From Clostridiales bacterium (lineage in GTDB: Bacteria > Bacillota > Clostridia > Oscillospirales > Oscillospiraceae), in the NCBI GenBank assembly GCA_004551945.1, contig SFPN01000011.1, positions 20,661 through 84,660 on the forward strand: a DNA stretch of 64,000 bases, given 5' to 3'. Positions within the stretch are counted from its first letter, which is position 1; every line of letters begins with the position of its first letter. The position numbers were made by a program, and so were the translations under genes. Of the stretch, positions 8,609-16,644 are shown piece after piece. The notes beneath the pieces were generated by a model. The model was not told the origin of the DNA and searched no databases. It saw only the letters and a list, made by a program, of their open reading frames with translations.

Positions 8609-9073
8609 TCAGAACAGGGAGAGAACACCGCAGGAGACGGCGGTCATAACCCCGCCGGCGATGAGCACCCCCGCCAGAATGGCGGGCAGAGCCACCCCGA
8701 TGCGGATGTCAAAGAGGGTGGCGACCAGGGCCCCCGTCCAGGCGCCGGTGCCGGGCAGGGGGATGGCCACCAGGAGGATGAGGCCGGGAATCCGGTATTT
8801 GCGAACCATGCGGCCCTTCAGGTGGGCCCGGTTTTCCAGCTTGTCGATCTTTTCCCCCCACCAGGGCCGCCGGCGGAGCCAGCGGAACAGGGTGCGGATA
8901 AACAGCATAATGGCGGGCACAGGGATCAGGTTCCCGATGACCGAAATCACATAGACCAGGCTCGCAGGGAGCCCCAACGCCAGGCCGAAGGGGATGGCCC
9001 CCCGCAGCTCCAGCACGGGGACCATGGCCACCCCCATGGTGGCGGCACATTGCATGAGCAGAGATTCTTCCAA
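8609..9073 (-). CDS. Small multidrug export family membrane protein (COG2426)
   Basis: 154-residue integral membrane protein with about four hydrophobic segments. The blocks VLELRGAIPFG, GNLIPVPAIMLF and ALPLPGTGAWTGALVATL-like (here VAIPLPGTGAWTG) are hallmarks of PF06695. The physiological substrate of the family is not established. The start is TTG 9073, with AAAAGGAGCG about eight bases upstream. No better ATG is in frame before the conserved region. The mRNA leader is occupied by a 250-bp structured repeat. Confidence 0.75.
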   Translation of the reverse strand: MEESLLMQCAATMGVAMVPVLELRGAIPFGLALGLPASLVYVISVIGNLIPVPAIMLFIRTLFRWLRRRPWWGEKIDKLENRAHLKGRMVRKYRIPGLILLVAIPLPGTGAWTGALVATLFDIRIGVALPAILAGVLIAGGVMTAVSCGVLSLF

Positions 9074-9095
9074 CAGGGTCGCTCCTTTTATTTAC

Positions 9096-9344
9096 GTGTT
9101 GAAAAAGGCAAGCCTTTTTCAACACGAGGGGATAGCAGTCCGCTGCGCGCAAAATCTGTGCGCCCTTAGCGCACAGATTCCACACTTGCGGCCTGAGAAG
9201 TATGTTCTCCGACGTACATGGCCCAGGCCACCTTCTCTTGGCCTTTGGCCAATTCACCTTGCGCCGCCGGAGAACATGATTTCATATCTTTCGCTGCCTG
9301 CGGGCAGCGAACTCTGCGAGACTGTTTCAACAGTCTCACTTTGT
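9096..9344 (-). repeat. Structured dispersed element, family C copy 1
   Basis: A chain of stems fills the gap between the export gene and the histidine kinase gene: GTGTTGAAAAAGG/CCTTTTTCAACAC (9096-9125), AATCTGTGCG/CGCACAGATT (9153-9179), an outer stem ATGTTCTCCG/CGGAGAACAT enclosing 9202-9277, TTCGCTGCC/GGCAGCGAA (9290-9311) and GAGACTGTT/AACAGTCTC (9318-9337). Read on the minus strand it aligns with 37360..37521, including CTCGCAGAGTT, CTTCTCxGGCC and GCGCGCAGC. Stem sequences differ between the copies but stay paired. Confidence 0.75.
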
Positions 9345-9411
9345 CCCGGGGTTTTCTTTTCCCTTTAGTATAGCAGAACCAAGCGGAAGTTTCCAGGGGG
9401 ACGGCGGGTTT

Positions 9412-11430
9412 TTACGAAATCCTGGGGAAAGTCAGGACGGCTTTGAACAGGTCGCCGTCGATGGAGAGATCGAAGGTGCCCTTTTGCAGCTGGGTCAGGC
9501 TCCGGGCGATGGATAATCCTAACCCGCTGCCCTCGGTGTGGCGGGAGTCGTCCCCCCGGACAAACCGCTCCATGAGCTCGTCGGCAGTGATGTTCAGGGG
9601 GGTGGCGGAGATGTTCCGGAAGGTGATGGTCACTGTGTTCTCGTCGCTCTCGCAGGTTAAATACACCCGGGTGCCCGGCAGGGCGTATTTATAGATGTTG
9701 CTCAGCAGGTTCTCAAACACCCGCCACAGCAGCCGCCCGTCGGCGGAGATGGCCGGGGCGTCCTTGGCCGGGGTGAGCAGCAGCTGGAGGGTCTTGCTCT
9801 GGAGCTTCTCCTGGTACTCCCCGGCGCTCTGGGTGAGCAGCACGTTCACGTCTGTGCGCTGGAAGTTCACCGTCATGCTCCCCGTGGAGGCCTTGGCCGC
9901 CTCCACCAGGTCCTCGGTGAGCTTTTTCAGCTTGGCAGACTGCCGGTCCAGCACCTCCAGATACTCCCTGGCCTCGGGAGTGGGCATCTCCTGCTTTTTC
10001 AGAAGATCCACATAGCTGACAATGGAGGTAAGGGGGGTCTTGATGTCGTGGGATACGTTGGTGATGAGCTCGGTTTTCATCCGCTCGGACTTCATCTGGT
10101 CCTCCACGGCGGCCTGGATGGCGGTGCGCATGCTGTTCAGGTTTTCCCCGTGGGCCTTAAAATCCCAGCGGAGCTTTTCCAGGGGCACCTTGTAGTCCAG
10201 GTTCCCCGCGGCAAGCTCCCGGCCGCCCCGCTGCAGCTCCCGCATGGAGATCACCGCGTAGATCACGATGGCGGCTTCCAGCACCTTCAGCAGGAACCAG
10301 ACCCCTTCCAAGCCGTTGCCGCACCAGACGGCGTAGATGCACAGCCCCTCCAGGAAGAAAAGCAGCAGGCAGCCCAGGGCGGCGGTCCAGAACAGGGGGA
10401 GCTTTTCCATGAGCTTGCTGCCCCCCCGGTGAAGGGCATGCCCCAGCCGGCGGAGAGGCTTGGCCAGCCTGCGCACCAGAAGGTTCTGCCCCAGGGTCCC
10501 CGCCTTCCACCGGCGGACCAGGGAGAGGCAGCCCGCCAGAGCAAAGATGGCGCAGCAGGCGATGCCCGCCAGGGACTGCCCCTTGAAGAACAAGGAGTCC
10601 TGCATAAAGCCCAGCCCCAGCAGGATGGGCAGCACAAAGATACACAGGATCAGCTCCAGGGGGATGGCCCGGTCCACCCAGTGGAGGACCACGCCCTCCT
10701 GGTCCTCATGGCGTCCGGCGCTCCAGGCAAGGAAGGCCAGGCACAGCAGCCCCAGGAGAAGCCCCCCGACCAACAGGCACAGGTAGTGGTTCCGGGCGAA
10801 ATAATGGTTCTCCGCCTGGTGGATGGTCTGGTAGATGTCGCCGCTGCTGCTCAGGTTCGAGCGGATGAAACCGGTGATGGTAACGGTCACCGTCCCTCCC
10901 CCCTCCGTGTAATCTGCGGTGAGGCGGTAAATTTCATTATCTTGAGCGGTGGTATCCACGGAAATCTCGGTGCTTACATCGGTGTATTTCTCCTCCAGGT
11001 CCCGGATGGCGGCGTAGCAGGCCTCCTCGGTGGAAAAGGTCCGGGTGATGTGCCGCTCCTGGCCGGTCTTAATCTGCTCGGTGACGGAATACTTGGCCCG
11101 GTAGTCCCCCAGCTCTTCGCTGGCGTCCAGGGTCTTTCCGCTTTTGTCCTTGATGGTGTAGAAAAAGTTGGGGTCGTTCAGCCGGTCCGGGCCGTCGGTC
11201 CAGATCTCCCCCTGCTGCTGGGCCTGGTACCGGTCCCGCACATAGAAGGTCAGGTCGTCCAGAATGGCAGCTTCCGTCTGGCTGATATACGCCTGGCAGC
11301 TATTCTGATAAGCCCCATCTTCCGCCAGCTTCACCACGAAGGGGAAGCTGAACACCGCCGCCGTCAGGGAGGCCACGCACAGCACGCAGGCCAGGGCCTT
11401 GGCCCAGGTTTTGGTCCGCAGGTTTCTCAT
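9412..11430 (-). CDS. Membrane sensor histidine kinase
   Basis: 672-residue sensor of a two-component system. An N-terminal membrane helix (about 12-33) is followed by an extracytoplasmic region to about 220, then several membrane helices (about 225-410) and a cytoplasmic kinase. The H-box is NVSHDIKTPLTSIVSYVDLL, the N-box region is RVFENLLSNIYKYAL and the G-box is EGSGLGLSIA. The extra helices between sensor and kinase make it longer than classic VanS/PhoR proteins. The signal is unknown. Its ATG overlaps the response-regulator stop by four bases (ATGA), so the two are translationally coupled. Confidence 0.9.
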   Translation of the reverse strand: MRNLRTKTWAKALACVLCVASLTAAVFSFPFVVKLAEDGAYQNSCQAYISQTEAAILDDLTFYVRDRYQAQQQGEIWTDGPDRLNDPNFFYTIKDKSGKTLDASEELGDYRAKYSVTEQIKTGQERHITRTFSTEEACYAAIRDLEEKYTDVSTEISVDTTAQDNEIYRLTADYTEGGGTVTVTITGFIRSNLSSSGDIYQTIHQAENHYFARNHYLCLLVGGLLLGLLCLAFLAWSAGRHEDQEGVVLHWVDRAIPLELILCIFVLPILLGLGFMQDSLFFKGQSLAGIACCAIFALAGCLSLVRRWKAGTLGQNLLVRRLAKPLRRLGHALHRGGSKLMEKLPLFWTAALGCLLLFFLEGLCIYAVWCGNGLEGVWFLLKVLEAAIVIYAVISMRELQRGGRELAAGNLDYKVPLEKLRWDFKAHGENLNSMRTAIQAAVEDQMKSERMKTELITNVSHDIKTPLTSIVSYVDLLKKQEMPTPEAREYLEVLDRQSAKLKKLTEDLVEAAKASTGSMTVNFQRTDVNVLLTQSAGEYQEKLQSKTLQLLLTPAKDAPAISADGRLLWRVFENLLSNIYKYALPGTRVYLTCESDENTVTITFRNISATPLNITADELMERFVRGDDSRHTEGSGLGLSIARSLTQLQKGTFDLSIDGDLFKAVLTFPRIS

Positions 11431-12122
11431 GGTTTCCCTCCTTCCATCTTGTACCCCTGGCCCCAGACCACCTTAATGTACCGGGGGTCCGAGGGGTTGA
11501 TCTCCAGTTTTTCCCGTAAATGGCGGATGTGCACCGCCACGGCGTTTTCCACCCCGTAGGGCTCCTCCCCCCACACGGCCCGGTAGATCCGCTTGGGGGA
11601 AAAGACCGTGCCCGGGTTCTGCATGAGCAGCTTTAAGATTTCATACTCCCGGGGGGTGAGGGACACCGGGTCCCCGTCCAGGGTAACCTCTTTGGTGCGG
11701 TCGTCCATGGCGATGCCCCCGATGGCGAGGGAGGTTGGCTTCACCGCCCCGCCCCCCAGCTGGAGGTACCGCCGCAGCTGGGACTTGACCCTTGCCAGCA
11801 CCTCCACCGGGTTAAAGGGCTTGGTTACATAGTCGTCCGCCCCCAGGTTCAGGCCCAGGATCTTGTCGGTGTCCTCGCTCTTGGCAGTGAGGAGGATCAC
11901 GGGGACGTTGGAGGTCTCCCGCAGCCTGGTCATGGCGGTGATGCCGTCCATGTTGGGCATCATAATGTCCAGCAGGACCAGGTGTATGTCCTCTTTTTCC
12001 AGCAGCGCCAGGGCCTGCTTCCCGTCGTAGGCGGGAAACACCTGATAGCCGCTGGTGGTGAGATAGATCGTCAGGGCTGAGACGATATCCTTCTCGTCGT
12101 CGCATACCAAAATGTTGTACAT
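11427..12122 (-). CDS. OmpR/VanR-family response regulator
   Basis: 231-residue regulator. The receiver domain (about 1-118) begins YNILVCDDEKD, with the phospho-acceptor Asp in LVLLDIMMPNMDG and the conserved Lys in DDYVTKPF. The C-terminal winged-helix domain (about 130-230) has LTPREYEILKLLMQNPG and the recognition helix region ENAVAVHIRHLREKLE. ATG 12122 is chosen because of the GGAGGTGG site upstream; the in-frame ATG at 12170 lies in the promoter. It is the first gene of the two-gene operon with the histidine kinase. Confidence 0.92.
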   Translation of the reverse strand: MYNILVCDDEKDIVSALTIYLTTSGYQVFPAYDGKQALALLEKEDIHLVLLDIMMPNMDGITAMTRLRETSNVPVILLTAKSEDTDKILGLNLGADDYVTKPFNPVEVLARVKSQLRRYLQLGGGAVKPTSLAIGGIAMDDRTKEVTLDGDPVSLTPREYEILKLLMQNPGTVFSPKRIYRAVWGEEPYGVENAVAVHIRHLREKLEINPSDPRYIKVVWGQGYKMEGGKP

Positions 12123-12141
12123 ACCGCCACCTCCTGGGTAT

Positions 12142-12170
12142 ATGATATCGTAGATGGGATTAAGAAACAA
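12142..12170 (-). promoter_or_regulatory. Promoter of the two-component operon
   Basis: Minus strand TTGTTT, 17 bases, TATCAT. Upstream lie two close copies of CTTAA (CTTAATAAAAT and CTTAAGCATT) that could bind the regulator. Confidence 0.45.
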
Positions 12171-12238
12171 CGTGGGGAATGCTTAAGATTTTATTAAGAC
12201 GGGCAGCAGACGGGCAGCGCCCTTCCCCCGGCCCGACA

Positions 12239-12291
12239 AACAACGACGCCACAAGGCGGGATAAGCCTTGTGGCGTCGCGTTGTTTTGTTG
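12239..12291 (-). terminator. Terminator of the NhaC-type transporter gene
   Basis: Long stem around GACGCCACAAGGC / GCCTTGTGGCGTC, extended on both sides by CAAC/GTTG, just past the stop codon at 12308. Confidence 0.75.
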
Positions 12292-12307
12292 ATGAAAGGA
12301 TGTCAGA

Positions 12308-13678
12308 TCAGCTCAGGAACGCAAAGCCGTAAACCAGGTAGGCAATGCAGGTGAGAACCCCGGCGCACAGAGCAAAAGGCATCTGGGTTTTCACGTGGTC
12401 CAGGGGGCGGATGTTGGTAGCCTGGGCGATCAGGATGGAGTTATCGGAATAGAAGCACAGCTGGGTGCCGAACACCGACCCGGAGAAGATGGCGGCGATG
12501 GCCACAGCCAGGTTGGCGTCCATGGCCTGGGCCAGAGGGATCACCAGGGGCACCATGATGGCGGACACGCCCCAGGCGTTGGCCAGGGCGAAGGTCATGA
12601 GGGTGGCCACCAGGAAAACCACGAAGGGCAGCAGCCAACCGCTCATCAGAGGGGCCACCTTGCCGATGATGTACTCGGACATGCCCAGGCTCTCGCAGGC
12701 CGACTTGAACATGAAGGCGATAACCAGCAGGGCCAGCACGGACACCATGGTAGAGAACCCCTCCCAGATGGTGTCCACAAAGTCGGCAAGCTTCATGAGC
12801 TTCCGCACCAGGTACATGACGCAGGTGAAGGCCAGGGCCACGGTGACGCCGGTGAGCACGTCGATGTCAAAGTAAATGGTGGCAGCCAGGAGCACCACGA
12901 TGGGAAGGACAAAGTCGATGACGCCGCCGGTTTTGGCGTTGGGGTCTGCCGCTTCCTCCACCTCTTCCTCGGGGGTCAGTCCCTCGGGGTAGAGGTTTCC
13001 GGTCTCCTCCGCCTGCTTCTGATACTTCCTCATGGGACCGAAGAGGGGGATGATCCCCGCGATCACCAGCAGCAGGACCAGCAGGCAGAACATGGGGTAG
13101 AACATGAAGGGAACCGACTGCAAATACACCCCGGTGGCGCTGCCGCCCTCCGGCACGATGCCCGTGCTTTGAATGAGGCTGGCGTAGTAGATGGACCAGG
13201 AGGACAGGGGGATCAGAACCACCACAGGGGCCGAGGTGGAGCCGATGATGTACGCGGTCATGGTCCGGTGGATTTTGTGGGAGTCGTTCAGCCGCTTGGT
13301 GATGGAGGCGGTGGTGAGGATGTTCAGGTAGTCATCCACGAACAGCACCACGCTCAGCGCCCATTCGGCCAGCAGGGATTTTTTCTTGGTGGTTGCAAAC
13401 TTGGACAATAGGCCGGAAAAGCCCATAGCCGCTTTGGATTTCTCCAGCACGCCCACCAGGCCGCCCAGCAGGCCCACCACCAGCAGAACCCAGATGTTTT
13501 CTGCCGTGACGGTCTGCATCTGCTCCACAAAGGCGGCAAACCAGCCGCCCTTGCAGCCGATGATCAGCGCCAGCAAAGTGGCAACGAGCAGGGATTCAAA
13601 GGTACGTTTGGTGATGAGTGCGACTGCGATAAGAACAATGACGGGAACGATGCTGATGATTCCGTAGGTCGCATCCAT
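12308..13678 (-). CDS. NhaC-family Na+/H+ antiporter-like transporter
   Basis: 456-residue membrane protein with about eleven hydrophobic segments and the NhaC-family features VVLFVDDYLNILTTAS and LANAWGVSAIMVPLVIPLAQ. Many family members swap amino acids or amines rather than protons. ATG 13678 follows AGGAGG closely, and the 28 codons before it in frame are not needed. It sits beside a LuxR regulator and, beyond it, a divergent putrescine aminotransferase/aldehyde dehydrogenase pair, so a role in taking up putrescine or exporting GABA is a reasonable inference, not shown by the sequence. Confidence 0.8.
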   Translation of the reverse strand: MDATYGIISIVPVIVLIAVALITKRTFESLLVATLLALIIGCKGGWFAAFVEQMQTVTAENIWVLLVVGLLGGLVGVLEKSKAAMGFSGLLSKFATTKKKSLLAEWALSVVLFVDDYLNILTTASITKRLNDSHKIHRTMTAYIIGSTSAPVVVLIPLSSWSIYYASLIQSTGIVPEGGSATGVYLQSVPFMFYPMFCLLVLLLVIAGIIPLFGPMRKYQKQAEETGNLYPEGLTPEEEVEEAADPNAKTGGVIDFVLPIVVLLAATIYFDIDVLTGVTVALAFTCVMYLVRKLMKLADFVDTIWEGFSTMVSVLALLVIAFMFKSACESLGMSEYIIGKVAPLMSGWLLPFVVFLVATLMTFALANAWGVSAIMVPLVIPLAQAMDANLAVAIAAIFSGSVFGTQLCFYSDNSILIAQATNIRPLDHVKTQMPFALCAGVLTCIAYLVYGFAFLS

Positions 13679-13856
13679 TGAATACTCCTCCTTTCTGCGA
13701 AGGTCACTGGGGCAGGGGCATAACGAATAGCGCCCTCGCATATGATCTTTGCTGTGGGACAAAACGAATCAGCCTGTCAACGTATCCTTTGAACTTTATT
13801 CTATTCTGTCAGGGCCTCTTTGATGCCCGCGGCTTCCCCTCCTGTCTTGTTCTGTT

Positions 13857-14630
13857 TCAGCTTCTGGGATCGCCCTCCAGAAGCAGGCGCATGATCTCCC
13901 AGCGAGAGGACACACCGAACTTACGAAAGATATTCTGGAAATGCTTCTGCAGGGTGGACTCCCGCACCTGCATGGCCTCCGCGATCTCCTGGTTGTCCCG
14001 GAAGTGGGTCAGCAGCTCCAGCAGCTGGGTCTCCCGGGCGGTCAGACCGTACTTGACCGCCACCGCGGGCAGGTCATAGCCGGCGGCGGCCTGGCGGCGG
14101 TACATTCTGTCCAGCAGGGTGGCCATGTGCTGGTTCATGTGGATGCCCAGGGAGTTGAGCAGGAACAGCTCGTCGTCGGTGAAGGGACCGTCCTCCCGGC
14201 AGCGGAACAGGCTCAGAACCCCCAGGGGCTTGCTGTGCGAGACCATACCGTAGTACAGGGAGTCGTAAACCCCGTACTTCTGGTAGCACTTCTGATAGAT
14301 GGGGGAGCGCAGGCGCTGCTGCTCTCCCACCAGGTCACTCTCCCGGAACATGGTGGGCTCCCGGCAGCAGTTGAGCCAGCCGGTGTAATCATCGTCGGCA
14401 AAGCGCATGTAGTTGTGCTCCGCCTCTACAAATTCGGCAGGGACGCAGAGCGGGTCCACCAGCCGGATGCGGGCTTCCGTGTTCTCCCGGCGCATGATGC
14501 TGGCATAGCGGTAAGGAATGAGCATCCGGACCATCGGCAGGAAGAACTGTCCCAGATCTGCGTAGGTCTGGCAGCGGTACAGCTCACAGACCACATTGTT
14601 GAAGATGAAAAAGACATTTTTCTTCACCAC
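13857..14630 (-). CDS. LuxR-type regulator with N-terminal GAF-like domain
   Basis: 257-residue putative transcriptional activator. Residues 1-180 form a ligand-sensor-like region ending in GVLSLFRCREDGPFTDDELFLL. The C-terminal 65 residues are a LuxR HTH: LTARETQLLELLTHFRDNQEIAEAM...TLQKHFQNIFRKFGVSS. It shares its layout, and the LFR(C/S)RE(D/E)GPF block, with the regulator at 42631..43797. The start is uncertain: TTG 14636 abuts the GGGGAG site, while GTG 14630 lies nine bases from it and is preferred. It is transcribed divergently from the putrescine genes and probably controls them and the transporter. Confidence 0.75.
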   Translation of the reverse strand: MVKKNVFFIFNNVVCELYRCQTYADLGQFFLPMVRMLIPYRYASIMRRENTEARIRLVDPLCVPAEFVEAEHNYMRFADDDYTGWLNCCREPTMFRESDLVGEQQRLRSPIYQKCYQKYGVYDSLYYGMVSHSKPLGVLSLFRCREDGPFTDDELFLLNSLGIHMNQHMATLLDRMYRRQAAAGYDLPAVAVKYGLTARETQLLELLTHFRDNQEIAEAMQVRESTLQKHFQNIFRKFGVSSRWEIMRLLLEGDPRS

Positions 14631-15140
14631 AGGCAATCTCTCCCCATTTTTTGCTCCGATTCTTTGTTTTTTTACTTTCTTTACAGGAAACTGCCAAAAT
14701 TTACCGCATTTTCTTCGATTTCTTATTTTCTTCTAGTATAATCGAAGATATTTGAAAAGAATATACTTAAAAACATGTAAAACTACAACTTTTTAGGTAA
14801 TATCTAGAAGAAGAAAAGAATTTTAAGTACCGAAAAAATCCCGTATAATAAAGTTGGATAAAATATTCGTCTTTCGAAATTTTATTCGTAATTCCCAAAA
14901 AATACGTACAGGCCCCAAAGAACACCTCCACAGACGCCAGACGACACCCGAACAGGCCCCATCCCATTCCCCGGCCGGCGGTCGGGAGTCCCCGGAGGAA
15001 CCGGCGCCCCGCCGCGTTCCATCAGCAAGCCATCTGCAATCGGACGAAATCATTTGACGCTTTTCAGCAAAAAAGAAGGCAGGCGGGTTTTCCCCCTGAA
15101 ATGTGGTTTCATAAATGATTAGAACAAGGAGGATTTATTC
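14631..15140. promoter_or_regulatory. AT-rich divergent control region between luxR-type gene and putrescine genes
   Basis: About 500 bases without a credible gene. The left part is very AT-rich. TATACT on the minus strand (14735-14740) lies inside an inverted repeat TCTTCGATT (14712-14720) / AATCGAAGA (14740-14748), a candidate operator. TATAAT on the plus strand at 14844-14849 would give a long leader for the aminotransferase gene. The right part (14920-15060) is GC-rich and shows no clear structure. The aminotransferase start is preceded by AAGGAGG. Confidence 0.5.
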
Positions 15141-16526
15141 ATGTACAACTACGAGAAAAACAGAGACCAGGTCGTAAAGGATCTGGACAGAGTCATTCGC
15201 CTCATCCACATGAAGGCCGACGAGATCCCCGAGGAAGAGAAGGCCCAGATGGTCAAGGAGACCGTGGAGCACTTCAACACCTGCGTGAGCCCCGGCTGGA
15301 TCAACTACAGAAAGTGCGTCTCCTCCGAGACCGAAGGCAACGCCGTTCTGGAATGGGAAGACGGCGGCTCCTACTTCCGCGGCCTGTATGAAAACGAGAA
15401 GTTCCTGGACGCCATGGGCGGCTTCGGCATCTATGTGGCCGGCCACAGCGAGGACCTGATCATCGACACCGTGAAGGCTCAGCTGGACCGCCAGGGCCTG
15501 CACTCCCAGGAGCTGATCGACCCCCTGCGCGGCTACCTGGCAAAGGCCATGGCCGACTGTACCCCCGGCGATCTGCAGCAGTGCTTCTTCACCAACTGCG
15601 GCACCGAGGCTGTTGAGATCGCCATGAAGCTGGCCCGTTTCAAGAGCAAGGGCAAGTGGTTCATCTCCACCACCCACGCCTTCCACGGCAAGACCGGCGG
15701 CTCCCTGTCCCTGACCGCCAAGGGCATCTACCGTCAGCCCTATCTGCCTCTGCTCCAGCAGGTGCAGCACGTGGAGTACGGCAACGCAGCCGCCATCCGC
15801 ACCGCCATTGAGAACCTGCGGGAAGTGGGCGAGTCCATCGCCGCCGTGGTTCTGGAGCCCATCCAGGGCGAAGCCGGCGTTATCATTCCCCCCGCTGGCT
15901 ACCTGAAGGAAGTCCGCGCCATCTGCGACGAGCTGGACGTGATCCTCATCATCGACGAGATCCAGACCGGCATGGGCCGCACCGGCACCCTGTGGCGCTG
16001 CGACGCCGAGGAGATCGTCCCCGACATCATGACCTTCGGCAAGGCCTTCGGCGGCGGCGTGATGCCCATCACCGGCCTGATCTGCCGTCCCTGCATGTGG
16101 AGTGAAGAGCTGATCGAGAACCCCTATCTGCTGGGCTCCACCACCTTCGGCGGCAACCCCGTTTGCTGCGCCGCCGCTATCGCCGCTCTGGACTTCCAGC
16201 TGAAGAACGACATCCCCGGCCAGGCCCGCGAAAAGGGCGCCAAGATCAAGGCCGGCCTGGAAGCCATCAAGGCAAAGTATCCCACCGTCATCCAGGACGT
16301 CCGCGGCGCGGGCCTGATGATGGCCGTGGAGTTCTTCTCCGACGAGTACGGCTATGAGTTCTCCAAGGAGATGTACAACCAGCACGTTATCATCTCCGGC
16401 ACCCTGAACAACTCCAAGACCATCCGCTATGAGCCCCCCGCATCCCTGACCGACGAGGAGATCGCCAAGATCCTGGACGCCTCCGACAAGGCAGCCGCCA
16501 AGGCAAAGGAAGTCTTCGGCCTCTAA
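15141..16526 (+). CDS. patA: Class III aminotransferase, putrescine aminotransferase (PatA/YgjG-like)
   Basis: 461-residue PLP enzyme. It follows E. coli putrescine-2-oxoglutarate aminotransferase closely along its length: the N-terminal VEHFNTCVSPGWINYRK block, GGFGIYVAGH, LHSQELIDPLR, FFTNCGTEAVEIAMK, the PLP-pocket Asp in LIIDEIQTGMGRTG, the Schiff-base Lys in TFGKAFGGGVMP, and SGTLNNSKTIRYEPP. The expected reaction transfers the amino group of putrescine to 2-oxoglutarate, giving 4-aminobutanal. The following aldehyde dehydrogenase would oxidise this to GABA. ATG 15141 has AAGGAGG eight bases upstream. Another omega-amino acid or ornithine as substrate cannot be excluded. Confidence 0.8.
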   Translation: MYNYEKNRDQVVKDLDRVIRLIHMKADEIPEEEKAQMVKETVEHFNTCVSPGWINYRKCVSSETEGNAVLEWEDGGSYFRGLYENEKFLDAMGGFGIYVAGHSEDLIIDTVKAQLDRQGLHSQELIDPLRGYLAKAMADCTPGDLQQCFFTNCGTEAVEIAMKLARFKSKGKWFISTTHAFHGKTGGSLSLTAKGIYRQPYLPLLQQVQHVEYGNAAAIRTAIENLREVGESIAAVVLEPIQGEAGVIIPPAGYLKEVRAICDELDVILIIDEIQTGMGRTGTLWRCDAEEIVPDIMTFGKAFGGGVMPITGLICRPCMWSEELIENPYLLGSTTFGGNPVCCAAAIAALDFQLKNDIPGQAREKGAKIKAGLEAIKAKYPTVIQDVRGAGLMMAVEFFSDEYGYEFSKEMYNQHVIISGTLNNSKTIRYEPPASLTDEEIAKILDASDKAAAKAKEVFGL

Positions 16527-16574
16527 GCCGTTTTCAGGCAGAGAATCCTTCATAACATTTCATGATGTACATCT

Positions 16575-16606
16575 CCCATCCAGAGAGCTCCGGCTCTCTG
16601 GATGGG
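16575..16606 (+). other. Intercistronic hairpin between aminotransferase and aldehyde dehydrogenase
   Basis: Perfect 13-bp stem CCCATCCAGAGAG / CTCTCTGGATGGG with a six-base loop, lacking a T-run. It could be an mRNA processing or stabilising element that sets the relative levels of the two enzymes. Confidence 0.6.
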
Positions 16607-16644
16607 TAGCCCGTTCCGCTCTGTAACAGATAGGAGATTTTTCT

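Noticed and set aside
10048..11559. 503-codon open frame on the plus strand
   Set aside because: It lies antisense to the histidine kinase gene, is rich in Gly/Gln/Pro as expected from reading GC-rich coding DNA backwards, and has no domain or ribosome site.
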